Assembly: GCA_036745495.1 (NCBI GenBank)
Contig: DAIOGA010000023.1
Location: 1 to 12,584, forward strand
Reading direction: 5' to 3'
Length of the DNA: 12,584 bases
From: Methylopumilus sp036745495
GTDB taxonomy: Bacteria > Pseudomonadota > Gammaproteobacteria > Burkholderiales > Methylophilaceae
The notes below the pieces were generated by a model. It ran no database searches, had not been told where the DNA came from, and saw nothing but the letters and a program-made list of their open reading frames with translations. The position numbers and the translations under genes were made by a program. This document shows positions 6,605 through 12,502 of this stretch, in pieces. Positions within the stretch are counted from its first letter, which is position 1, and every line of letters begins with the position of its first letter.

Positions 6605-6610
6605 TATAAT
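6605..6610 (+). promoter_or_regulatory. -10 hexamer TATAAT for the parB-like/mgtC operon
   Basis: A perfect TATAAT, 29 bases before the ATG at 6640. A TTGATG (15-base spacer) or TTTTGA (17-base spacer) sequence inside the palindrome's right arm is the -35 candidate. A good Shine-Dalgarno, AAGGAA, sits between promoter and start, so the arrangement is coherent. Confidence 0.5.
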
Positions 6611-6639
6611 CAAAATATATATTTCTTAAGGAATTTAAA

Positions 6640-7011
6640 ATGTCGAAAATTAAAAAGATTAAATGGCTTAAATTACCAGAGGAGCATGATTACCCTGCGG
6701 CCGAATCTTACTTAAACCTTCTCTATGAAGCAAAAGTAGCTAAAAACTTTATTACTAAATTAAAACTGGCTAAAGTTCAAACATTTAAATCTAAAGATAT
6801 TTTTAGGGCCTCTAACTTATCTTTGCTTGGAATTAGTAATTCTCACGTTAAGAAAGATAAAAAGAAAATTACGGATGGTAAATCATTGTCACCACTTCTT
6901 CTAGTTCGTGACAAAATTAATGGCAAAGTCATTATTGCTGATGGATATCACAGAATGTGTGCGGTCTATTGGTTTGATGAAGATGCAATTATTCCTTGTA
7001 AGATTATTTAA
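6640..7011 (+). CDS. ParB/sulfiredoxin-fold domain protein
   Basis: A 123-aa cytoplasmic protein. The C-terminal part contains LSPLLLVRDKINGKVIIADGYHRMCAVY (about 83-110). Its I-A-DGYHR core (101-105) corresponds to the ParB/sulfiredoxin-fold signature (usually D/E-G-x-HR) used for nucleotide or phosphate handling. The first 70 residues, including WLKLPEEHDYPAAESYL and FRASNLSLLGISNSHV, are familiar from proteobacterial proteins annotated only as ParB-like hypothetical proteins. There is no helix-turn-helix DNA-binding domain as in true ParB and no ParA nearby, so a chromosome-partition role is unlikely. The AAGGAA Shine-Dalgarno is well placed. The stop is 2 bases before the mgtC-like ATG, so the two are co-transcribed. 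The biochemical function is unknown. Confidence 0.75.
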   Translation: MSKIKKIKWLKLPEEHDYPAAESYLNLLYEAKVAKNFITKLKLAKVQTFKSKDIFRASNLSLLGISNSHVKKDKKKITDGKSLSPLLLVRDKINGKVIIADGYHRMCAVYWFDEDAIIPCKII

Positions 7012-7013
7012 CC

Positions 7014-7505
7014 ATGGAATTATCAATGCCTATCAATGAAATATTAATTCGATTAAGCCTAGCTTTAGTATCTGGAATAGTGCTAGGTCTAAATCGTTGG
7101 ATCCATCACAAATCAGCAGGCATCAGAACGCATAGCCTTGTTTCTATAGGATCAGCTGCGATCGTTCTATTGATAGATACAATTCAACCAAATAATGCCG
7201 AAGTAATTAGTCGAGTGCTTCAAGGTGTCATCACAGGCATTGGTTTCTTATCTGCGGGTGTGATCATTAAAGAAAATAATACGCAATCTGTTCATGGATT
7301 AACGACGGCAGCAAGTATATGGATATGTGGTCTTCTTGGAGCTTGTTTTGGAGCAGGTGCTATATTGCTAGGATCCTTATCTTTAGGCTTTATTATGTTT
7401 ATTCTGATGATTGGTGGTAGTCTTGAAAAATTGTTATCTTCTCTTTTGGGTATAAAACACATCTCTGAATTACCTAGCCCTAAAAAATCAAAAAAATCTA
7501 AATAA
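7014..7505 (+). CDS. MgtC/SapB family membrane protein
   Basis: A 163-aa inner-membrane protein with about four or five helices. The family signature is seen in RLSLALVSGIVLGLNRWIHHKSAGIRTHSLVSIGSAA (about 13-49), then GVITGIGFLSAGVIIKE and VHGLTTAASIWICGLLGACFGAG. It is short: only the hydrophobic domain is present, without the C-terminal ACT-like domain of virulence MgtC proteins, and the tail is Lys/Ser-rich (PKKSKKSK). MgtC proteins affect Mg2+/phosphate homeostasis and ATP synthase; for short environmental members the role is unproven. An in-frame ATG at 7026 has GGAA 6 bases upstream and may be the real start, giving 159 aa. It is probably translated with the ParB-like gene. Confidence 0.85.
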   Translation: MELSMPINEILIRLSLALVSGIVLGLNRWIHHKSAGIRTHSLVSIGSAAIVLLIDTIQPNNAEVISRVLQGVITGIGFLSAGVIIKENNTQSVHGLTTAASIWICGLLGACFGAGAILLGSLSLGFIMFILMIGGSLEKLLSSLLGIKHISELPSPKKSKKSK

Positions 7506-7532
7506 CTTTTCATAACCTATGGCGCTGGATTT

Positions 7533-7559
7533 TTAAATGTCATTTAAAAGGACATTTAA
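7533..7559. other. Inverted repeat, 9-bp stem, downstream of the mgtC-like gene
   Basis: TTAAATGTC (7533-7541) and GACATTTAA (7551-7559) are perfectly complementary with a 9-base loop, 27 bases after the mgtC-like stop. The stem is AT-rich and no T-run follows, so it is a weak terminator candidate at best. It is the first of three consecutive hairpins in this gap. Confidence 0.35.
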
Positions 7560-7571
7560 GGTTAGGGTGAC

Positions 7572-7594
7572 GAGTGTCAAAAGGTTTGACACTC
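7572..7594. repeat. Perfect 10-bp hairpin containing palindrome copy 3 (GTCAAAAGGTTTGAC, 7576-7590)
   Basis: GAGTGTCAAA (7572-7581), loop AGG, TTTGACACTC (7585-7594). The inner 15 bases match the palindrome at 2721-2735 and 6574-6588 except for one arm base and the centre. Here the symmetry extends outward by 3 bp per side and could also fold as RNA. It lies between convergent genes, so unlike copies 1 and 2 it is not upstream of a gene start. Confidence 0.5.
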
Positions 7595-7608
7595 ATTTGC
7601 AAAACAAT

Positions 7609-7647
7609 AAGAAACCCTGCCCAACTTAAAGTTAAACAGGGTTTCTT
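7609..7647. terminator. Bidirectional intrinsic terminator between mgtC-like and mxaD-like genes
   Basis: AAGAAACCCTG (7609-7619) pairs with CAGGGTTTCTT (7637-7647), an 11-bp stem. The loop itself contains AACTT and AAGTT as a small inner inverted repeat. T-rich sequence follows on both strands (TTTAATT on plus, ATTGTTTT on minus). It lies 13 bases past the minus-strand stop codon at 7661 and 100 bases past the plus-strand gene, so it serves the mxaD-like gene primarily and can also stop the mgtC operon. Confidence 0.85.
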
Positions 7648-7660
7648 TAATTAAAGCTAA

Positions 7661-8191
7661 TTACTTAGTTTCGCTAATCTTTTTAAGGTTATCTAAACCG
7701 CCTTTATAAACACCATTGATAGTGTTTGTTGCATCTTCGTCTGTTTGACCTTTTGCAGGCATTTTAGATAAGTCTTTACGTTTGAAAGAGCTTTCCCATG
7801 TCACTGTGGTTACGCCAGCTTTAGTAGGTGCAACGCTTAATGTAGATACATATTTAGACACTGGTAAAACACCTTCTAAAATTTCGTATTTGAAAGATTG
7901 TTTTTTAGCATCATAGTTATGAAGCTTTTCTTTGATGGTGCCGCCATCTTGAAGTGTTAAAACACGCACTGCATTTTTTTCATTATTTTTACCTGAAACG
8001 ATTTCAGTCTTTTTAACTGCAGGATGCCATGCACCCATATCGTTAAAGTTACTTACTTTAGCCCATACTGCTGCTGATTCAGCTTTAATGTCGATGGATT
8101 GTTTGACTTGAAGTGTTTTTGCATCTTCAGCAAAAGAAGATAATGGCAATACCATTGATGCTGCTATTGTTGCTGCTACTAATAATTTCAT
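7661..8191 (-). CDS. Periplasmic SRPBCC-fold protein, MxaD-like
   Basis: A 176-aa exported protein. The N-terminus MKLLVAATIAASMVLPLSSFA is a classic signal peptide with likely cleavage after SFA. The mature part begins LQVKQSIDIKAESAAVWAKVSNFNDMGAWHPAVKKTEIV, the start of a polyketide-cyclase/SRPBCC domain. Next come RVLTLQDGGTIKEKLHNYD and the C-terminal helix NGVYKGGLDNLKKI. MxaD of methylotrophs is a periplasmic SRPBCC protein of about this size, reported to help methanol dehydrogenase pass electrons to cytochrome cL. The similarity here is by pattern, and no other mxa/xox gene is in the window. A strong AAAGGAAAA Shine-Dalgarno precedes the ATG. The gene ends at the 7609-7647 terminator and appears monocistronic. 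A generic SRPBCC periplasmic protein is the alternative. Confidence 0.7.
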   Translation of the reverse strand: MKLLVAATIAASMVLPLSSFAEDAKTLQVKQSIDIKAESAAVWAKVSNFNDMGAWHPAVKKTEIVSGKNNEKNAVRVLTLQDGGTIKEKLHNYDAKKQSFKYEILEGVLPVSKYVSTLSVAPTKAGVTTVTWESSFKRKDLSKMPAKGQTDEDATNTINGVYKGGLDNLKKISETK

Positions 8192-8268
8192 TGATTTTCC
8201 TTTTGGTTAATTATCGAGATATTGCGAGACATCCATGTTAGCAAGCTTTACTATGAATTGGTTTTAGA

Positions 8269-8497
8269 TTAATCCAAAGAAACACCAACTCTTACACGAA
8301 CGCGATCACCAACGTTATATTGATTGTTAGTAAATACGTCTGTTTCATGTCCGCTATATCTGAGTGAGGCTATATAGCCCTCTAGTATTTGTTGAGAAGT
8401 TTTTATTTGAGTGCATTGCTGAACATTACGCACTTCAGATGAGACATCAAATGTAAATAGATTCTTTAAATTACCGATAGATTTGTATCGATATGTA
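8269..8497 (-). pseudogene. C-terminal remnant of a glycine-zipper 2TM / 17 kDa surface-antigen-type protein
   Basis: A minus-strand frame stopping with TAA at 8269-8271 reads back through FDVSSEVRNVQQC, then ILEGYIASLRYSG and YNVGDRVRVRVGVSLD. This is the typical C-terminal pattern of glycine-zipper outer-membrane lipoproteins: VRxC, GYxVxYxYxG, and a final (P/V)GxRVRVRVxV. There is no signal peptide, no glycine zipper and no ATG. The open frame reaches a stop at 8521 inside the kinase gene and has only a possible internal GTG at 8433. A family member would need roughly another 80-120 residues at its N-terminus. The simplest reading is a gene whose 5' half was lost by deletion next to the kinase gene. 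It could instead be a small expressed protein. Confidence 0.5.
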
Positions 8498-8500
8498 TCA
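8485..8500. promoter_or_regulatory. Tandem half-sites GTATCG/GTATCA, 10 bp apart (box 3)
   Basis: GTATCGATATGTATCA, preceded by TT. It matches the box at 11370-11385 in 16 of 19 positions over the extended TTGTATCG...GTATC region. It overlaps the kinase stop codon and lies at the 5' edge of the glycine-zipper remnant. Half-site starts are exactly 10 bp apart, the spacing used by OmpR-family regulators. It may mark a former target promoter, or be partly constrained by coding sequence. Confidence 0.45.
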
Positions 8501-9868
8501 ATTAATTTGAAGCGGAAGAGTTATCGTGACAACTAAGCCTAAATCTTTTTCGTTCGCATTATTAAGTTTGATATTGCCACCATGTTTTAAGGCAATGATT
8601 CTAGCAATTGTTAATCCAAGTCCTGTTCCACCACTATCTCTTGATCTTGAATTTTCTAATCTCTTAAATGGCTCAAAAACGGTTTCCATCTGATTTTCTG
8701 GAATACCTTTACCACCATCGGTAATAGTGATAATTGCTTTACGATCTTCTTCCCTTCCTGATACATGCGCAAATTTTCCATATTTCACAGCATTATCAAT
8801 AATATTGGTAATTGAACGGCGTAATGCTTCAACATTACCTAGCATAGGATTTTTTATTTCAGAATTATATGAAACGTCATGACCTGCTTCTTTTGCATCT
8901 TCACATATCGATTCTAGAAGTGAATTAAGATCAATTTTTTTAAATGGCTCAGAAATATTAATACTTCTAAAAAATACTAAACCTTCTTGAATCATTTTTT
9001 GCGTAGAGGATAAATCTTCAATCAATTTTGACTTAAGTTCTTCATCAGAGACTTTTTCTAACCTTAATCTTAATCGAGTTAGAGGAGTTTGAAGATCATG
9101 TGTTATAGCAGCTAACATAAATACTCTTTCTTCTACATAGCTTTTAATACTTGATTGCATAGCATTAAATGCCTTGGCGGCTTCTCTTACTTCGTAAGGT
9201 CCTTTGTTTTCAATTAAAGATTCTGTTTCGATATTATTACCAAAATCTTTAGCAGCCTTTGCAAGCAATCTTAAAGGTTTAGTTGCAATATAAGATGCAT
9301 AAAGGGCTAAGAAAAAAATAACAACTAAGAAAATAGATGTATTTAAGATAAAACGGTTGGAGAGTGTTGATGGTTTTATCTCTCTTAACTTTACTTTGAA
9401 GTGAATTGGAGTGTTATCAGATAAAGAGGTATAGATTGAGAGACACGAAAAATTAGCTTTTTTAATTCCATCGCTATTATGATTTTTTTGACACGATGAA
9501 GGATCTATTTCTTCACTATATATATTTGAAGAATTTTTTAGTGTTTTTTGCAATGCTTCTTGCAATAAATCTTGTTTATTAGCTTGCTCTTTAATTGGAT
9601 TAATATTTGTTTTAGGAAAATCAATACTAATATTTGTTTCATTTAATATAGTAGCTTCTTTCACCCTTAATTCTTTGGGGACAGATTCCATAATTAAATA
9701 AGCCACTTCAACTTTTTCTGCAATTCGTTTATAACGATTTTGACTGACCACATCACGACGCTCAAATTCTGATAATGTGAAGATAAGAAATGCTGTCAGA
9801 ATAGTCCCACCAATAAAAATCATTAAGAATTGTGCGGTAAGAGATCGATAAAGATTTTTAAAAATCAT
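8498..9868 (-). CDS. Sensor histidine kinase, EnvZ/CpxA type
   Basis: A 456-aa inner-membrane kinase, partner of the regulator gene with which it overlaps by 4 bases (ATGA). TM1 is about 13-33, a periplasmic sensor region about 34-170 carries two Cys (126 and 142), TM2 is about 173-195, and HAMP follows to about 245. The H-box is AAITHDLQTPLTRLRLR with the phospho-accepting His257. The ATP-binding domain shows the N-box (SITNIIDNAVKYG), G1 box (DGGKGIP, 384-390), F-box (FEPFKRLENSRS) and G2 box (GTGLGLTIA, 414-422). All catalytic motifs are intact. The sensor region does not resemble EnvZ or CpxA closely enough to name the signal; the adjacent Spy/CpxP-like gene suggests envelope stress. Confidence 0.93.
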   Translation of the reverse strand: MIFKNLYRSLTAQFLMIFIGGTILTAFLIFTLSEFERRDVVSQNRYKRIAEKVEVAYLIMESVPKELRVKEATILNETNISIDFPKTNINPIKEQANKQDLLQEALQKTLKNSSNIYSEEIDPSSCQKNHNSDGIKKANFSCLSIYTSLSDNTPIHFKVKLREIKPSTLSNRFILNTSIFLVVIFFLALYASYIATKPLRLLAKAAKDFGNNIETESLIENKGPYEVREAAKAFNAMQSSIKSYVEERVFMLAAITHDLQTPLTRLRLRLEKVSDEELKSKLIEDLSSTQKMIQEGLVFFRSINISEPFKKIDLNSLLESICEDAKEAGHDVSYNSEIKNPMLGNVEALRRSITNIIDNAVKYGKFAHVSGREEDRKAIITITDGGKGIPENQMETVFEPFKRLENSRSRDSGGTGLGLTIARIIALKHGGNIKLNNANEKDLGLVVTITLPLQIN

Positions 9869-10611
9869 ATAGAAGTCGATATTTTAGAAGTAAATAAATA
9901 GCCTTCGCTTCTCACCGTTTTAATGATCGCGGGTGACTTAGGGTTATGTTCTATTTTATTTCGAAGTCGAGACACCTGAATATCAATAGAGCGATCAAAA
10001 GGTCCGGATTCTCTACCATATATATGGTCCATAATTTGATCACGATTCATGACTTGATTTGCATGATCTATAAACATCTTCAATAAATTAAATTCGGATG
10101 TGGAGAGAGATAAAATCATGCCATCTTCTCTTAGTAAGTGGCGACCTAAAACATCAAGCGTCCATGAATCAAAATGTATTTTAGAGGCTTCCTCAGATTG
10201 TTTGTCTGAATTTGAATTTAGCTTTGATCGTCTGAGCAGGCTTCTGACTCGTGATACAAGTTCCATAGGTTCAAATGGCTTACAAACATAATCATCCGCG
10301 CCTGTTTCTAATCCAATGACTCTTTCTATGGGGCTCGTTTTTGCGGTGAGCATAATAATTGGAAGAGAAGATGAAGATCTCACTTCTTTACATAATGAAA
10401 TACCATCCTCATCAGGTAAGTTAATATCCAAAATCATTAAGTCAATTTTTTTTGATTTTAGAATGTCTCTCATTTCAGAGCCTTGTGATGCCTGAAAAAT
10501 GATCAATTCATTTTTTTCTAAAATTTCAGATAACAATGTTCTTATCTCTTTGTCGTCATCGACAATAAGAATATGTGGTTTAGGATGATTTTGAATGGCT
10601 ACTGAAGTCAT
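9865..10611 (-). CDS. OmpR-family two-component response regulator
   Basis: 248 aa from the ATG at 10611. The receiver domain begins PHILIVDDDKEIR, with phospho-acceptor Asp62 (LMILDINLPDEDG), Thr89 (MLTAK) and Lys111 (VCKPFEP). The winged-helix DNA-binding domain (about 145-243) ends RSIDIQVSRLRNKIEHNPKSPAIIKTVRSEGYLF, the typical OmpR/PhoB C-terminus. The open frame extends upstream to 10743, but the extra 44 codons cross the terminator of the preceding gene and have no domain match, so I use the ATG before TSVAIQ. The upstream box at 10683-10698 suggests autoregulation. Translation of the kinase is coupled by the ATGA overlap. Confidence 0.93.
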   Translation of the reverse strand: MTSVAIQNHPKPHILIVDDDKEIRTLLSEILEKNELIIFQASQGSEMRDILKSKKIDLMILDINLPDEDGISLCKEVRSSSSLPIIMLTAKTSPIERVIGLETGADDYVCKPFEPMELVSRVRSLLRRSKLNSNSDKQSEEASKIHFDSWTLDVLGRHLLREDGMILSLSTSEFNLLKMFIDHANQVMNRDQIMDHIYGRESGPFDRSIDIQVSRLRNKIEHNPKSPAIIKTVRSEGYLFTSKISTSI

Positions 10612-10682
10612 AATAAAGTCTCTATGTTTTATCATTAAACCATAGTTGATTAAAGTCGAAAGGCTCTGCTTATGATCTTTAA

Positions 10683-10698
10683 GTATCAATTTGTAACA
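10683..10698. promoter_or_regulatory. Tandem half-sites GTATCA/GTAACA, 10 bp apart (box 2)
   Basis: GTATCAATTTGTAACA, about 72-87 bases upstream of the regulator ATG and just past the spy-like terminator. It has the same layout as boxes 1 and 3: first half-site GTATCR, spacer ending in T, second half-site 10 bp on. Its position fits autoregulation by the OmpR-type product. Confidence 0.5.
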
Positions 10699-10705
10699 AT
10701 AAAAA

Positions 10706-10740
10706 ACCCCGCATACAGAAAGGGAGTCTTTATGCGGGGT
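10706..10740 (-). terminator. Intrinsic terminator of the spy/cpxP-like gene
   Basis: On the minus strand ACCCCGCATA and TATGCGGGGT form a perfect 10-bp GC-rich stem, with a loop that carries a further AAAG/CTTT pairing. TTTTTTATTG follows. It lies about 30 bases past the spy-like stop and about 95 bases before the regulator ATG, so the two-component genes need their own promoter or partial read-through. Confidence 0.9.
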
Positions 10741-10769
10741 CAAAGCAGCATTTAAACCACTTTAGTTAA

Positions 10770-11276
10770 TCAATCATGATGTCTTTCTGATCTTTCTCTT
10801 CCTTCTTTTTCATGATGCCATTTGTGTTCGAATTCTCTAAAAGACTCATCAAAAGATTTCTTTTGTTCAGCTGAGAGCTGTGCATAGAAAGATTTAATAG
10901 ATTTGATATGAGACTCCATGCGTTCTTGTCTTTTTTTCATATGGGCCATCATGAGATCTAATCTTTCTGGTGTCGGTAATGCATTCATCTTTTGCTTATC
11001 CCATTCCTTATGATGATCTTCATTTTTCATTTGCTCAGAAAACGTAAGCCATGATTTCTCTTGCTGAGGATTAAGCATTAATCGATCATGTAGTTGATGC
11101 ATTTTTTCTTCAATCATCTGTGCATGTTTAACCCTCCAACCCTCATGATCTTCGTCAGCTTCAGAAACAAGGGGATAAATGACAAACGTTATTAATAGCG
11201 CAATAAAAACTAATGACGAAGACATCATTAAAATAAAACTGTTCTTTTCTATATATGTTGCAATTTTCTCTTTCAT
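10770..11276 (-). CDS. Spy/CpxP-like LTxxQ-motif periplasmic protein
   Basis: 168 aa. A hydrophobic N-terminal segment (about 13-37) may be an uncleaved anchor or a long signal peptide ending near SEA. The rest is highly charged and helical, rich in His, Glu, Lys and Met. Two LTxxQ-like motifs, LNPQQ (68-72) and LSAEQ (134-138), are each followed by helix (EKSWLTF, KKSFDESF), the Spy/CpxP pattern. Spy and CpxP are periplasmic anti-aggregation chaperones, and CpxP also dampens CpxA. The His-rich tail (HKWHH to SERHHD) could bind metal, which is an inference. AAAGGAG lies 8 bases before the ATG at 11276; a GTG at 11285 directly abuts that Shine-Dalgarno and is rejected. The gene precedes the two-component genes on the same strand and a box lies upstream, so it is probably both target and modulator of that system. 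Confidence 0.8.
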   Translation of the reverse strand: MKEKIATYIEKNSFILMMSSSLVFIALLITFVIYPLVSEADEDHEGWRVKHAQMIEEKMHQLHDRLMLNPQQEKSWLTFSEQMKNEDHHKEWDKQKMNALPTPERLDLMMAHMKKRQERMESHIKSIKSFYAQLSAEQKKSFDESFREFEHKWHHEKEGRERSERHHD

Positions 11277-11369
11277 ATTTGACACTCCTTTGTTAAATCC
11301 AACCCTTAGTTAGATGTAAGCATTAAAACAGATATCAAGGACTAGATTGTTTCAACAATGACTATTTTT

Positions 11370-11385
11370 GTATCGTTGTGTATCG
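11370..11385. promoter_or_regulatory. Tandem half-sites GTATCG/GTATCG, 10 bp apart (box 1)
   Basis: GTATCGTTGTGTATCG, in the divergent gap between the spy-like gene (start 11276) and the plus-strand gene at 11448. Both half-sites are identical. A TATATT at 11407-11412 would put this box over the -35 region of a plus-strand promoter, as for class II activators. On the minus strand it is about 95 bases from the spy-like ATG. Confidence 0.55.
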
Positions 11386-11400
11386 AGATTTATTCAAAAA

Positions 11401-11428
11401 AATCTGTATATTAGAATCTGTAAATTAG
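11401..11428. repeat. 14-bp tandem direct repeat upstream of the three-TM gene
   Basis: AATCTGTATATTAG (11401-11414) is followed at once by AATCTGTAAATTAG (11415-11428), one mismatch in 14. The repeat covers the only -10-like sequence (TATATT, 11407-11412) and ends 19 bases before the ATG at 11448. It may be a duplicated promoter element or a regulator site. Confidence 0.6.
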
Positions 11429-11447
11429 ATTTCATGGATATCAAGTA

Positions 11448-11810
11448 ATGACAGCAAACATTTTTATAGAAAAAGAATTTATTGGCTTAATCTTATTCTC
11501 AATTGTGCTTCCAATATTTCTTTATTGGTTTTTATGGCACAGGCGAGCAATCTCAAGATTCTCTGTGGTTTTATTTGGTATTGGCTTAATCATTATTGCA
11601 GGGCTTGATGTTTTCTTTTTAAGACTTTTAGCCGATATTGCTAAAAATTCAATATCTACAATAGATGATAAATTTTTTAATTCAGAACTTTCAGTCGCCC
11701 TTTATCTCTTTCCTGCTTTATATGCTGGGACAGGTATTAATTTAATATCTCATATATTAATTAATCACTTAACCAAAGCAGAGAAGAAATTCGATAAAGA
11801 TAATGGATAA
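11448..11810 (+). CDS. Unknown small membrane protein (three TM)
   Basis: A 120-aa protein with three predicted membrane helices: about 11-30 (IGLILFSIVLPIFLYWFLW), about 39-60 (VVLFGIGLIIIAGLDVFFL) and about 80-107 (LSVALYLFPALYAGTGINLISHILI). A short loop between helices 2 and 3 contains SISTIDDKFFNSE. The C-terminus is charged (KAEKKFDKDNG). I do not recognise a named family. It is divergent from the spy-like gene and shares its control region, including the tandem box, so it may belong to the same stress response. The Shine-Dalgarno is weak. Confidence 0.75.
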   Translation: MTANIFIEKEFIGLILFSIVLPIFLYWFLWHRRAISRFSVVLFGIGLIIIAGLDVFFLRLLADIAKNSISTIDDKFFNSELSVALYLFPALYAGTGINLISHILINHLTKAEKKFDKDNG

Positions 11811-11900
11811 CGACCACCGTCATTTTACGGAACGCTTAACTAGAGCAGCAGATTAATCAAAAACTACTTTGAGATAGATAATTAACTATAGAATATAAAT

Positions 11901-12458
11901 ATGAAAATAAATCCAAAATATACGCCCATCATTTTTGCCATCTTTATGTCTGTATTGATGGCATCCCTAATGTCATTCGTATTAACTGCTGTCTATACAG
12001 GATTTACGCCTGGTTTAATGCGGAGATGGTTTCATAGCTTCACTATTGCCTGGCCGGTAGCCCTCCCTTCTATTATGATTGTTTCACCTATTGTTCGAAA
12101 AATCGTTTCTAGTTTAGTGGGTGGATCAGAAGCAGCTTCAAGCCCAAAAGAGTCTTCGGGAAAACCGATAGGTTTTGTGATCTTTAATATAATTTTTATT
12201 GGACTTTTGGGTTATTCAATTTATTTGTCTTCTTTTATTCAATCTCAACAAGATTCAATTAAAAATTTATCAGGAGAAATTTCTAACTTAAATAAAAAAG
12301 TTTCAGCAATTGAAGAACTTAAAAACAAAGAAGTTGAAATACAATCTCAAATAGCTGGTATCACATCAAAAATTGACTTACAAAAAGAAGAGTTAGATGA
12401 AATTAAAGGACTTCTTGAGTCCTACAAAAGACCAACGGATAAGCACCTCAAGCACTGA
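11901..12458 (+). CDS. DUF2798 membrane protein with C-terminal coiled coil
   Basis: 185 aa. Residues 9-72 form a DUF2798-like domain: a first TM helix (IFAIFMSVLMASLMSFVLT), the conserved NTG-like turn (VYTGFTPG), then RRWFHSFTIAWPVALPSIMIVSPIVRKIV as the second helix. A flexible Ser/Gly linker (73-88) leads to a third TM helix (about 90-113), followed by a coiled coil (about 115-172) with heptad-like Ile/Leu spacing (IKNLSGEISNLNKKVSAIEEL). DUF2798 proteins are usually short two-TM proteins of unknown function, so the third TM and coiled coil are an extension. The ATG follows TATAGAATATAAAT with no Shine-Dalgarno. It is 90 bases after the three-TM gene and may be co-transcribed with it. Confidence 0.75.
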   Translation: MKINPKYTPIIFAIFMSVLMASLMSFVLTAVYTGFTPGLMRRWFHSFTIAWPVALPSIMIVSPIVRKIVSSLVGGSEAASSPKESSGKPIGFVIFNIIFIGLLGYSIYLSSFIQSQQDSIKNLSGEISNLNKKVSAIEELKNKEVEIQSQIAGITSKIDLQKEELDEIKGLLESYKRPTDKHLKH

Positions 12459-12466
12459 ACACGCCA

Positions 12467-12483
12467 TTTTCGCCCCTAAAACT
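12467..12483 (+). repeat. 17-nt motif TTTTCGCCCCTAAAACT, second copy
   Basis: One mismatch from 142-158. It lies between the DUF2798 gene stop and the tRNA-Phe promoter, same orientation as the first copy. Its distance to the -10 (about 23 bases) puts its 3' edge next to the -35 position. Confidence 0.4.
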
Positions 12484-12502
12484 CGGTAAAAGTCAGCATT
12501 TT

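Noticed and set aside
7292..7513. 73-aa open frame on the minus strand
   Set aside because: Antisense to the mgtC-like gene; composition reflects the reverse of a membrane protein.
10100..10291. 63-aa open frame on the plus strand
   Set aside because: Antisense inside the response-regulator gene.
10612..10743. 44-codon N-terminal extension of the response regulator
   Set aside because: It runs through the spy-like terminator stem and the regulatory box, adds nothing to the receiver domain, and an ATG at 10611 gives the usual N-terminus.
11804..11857. 17-codon frame MDNDHRHFTERLTRAAD overlapping the end of the three-TM gene
   Set aside because: Too short, no Shine-Dalgarno, no homology I can name; could be a remnant but not defensible.
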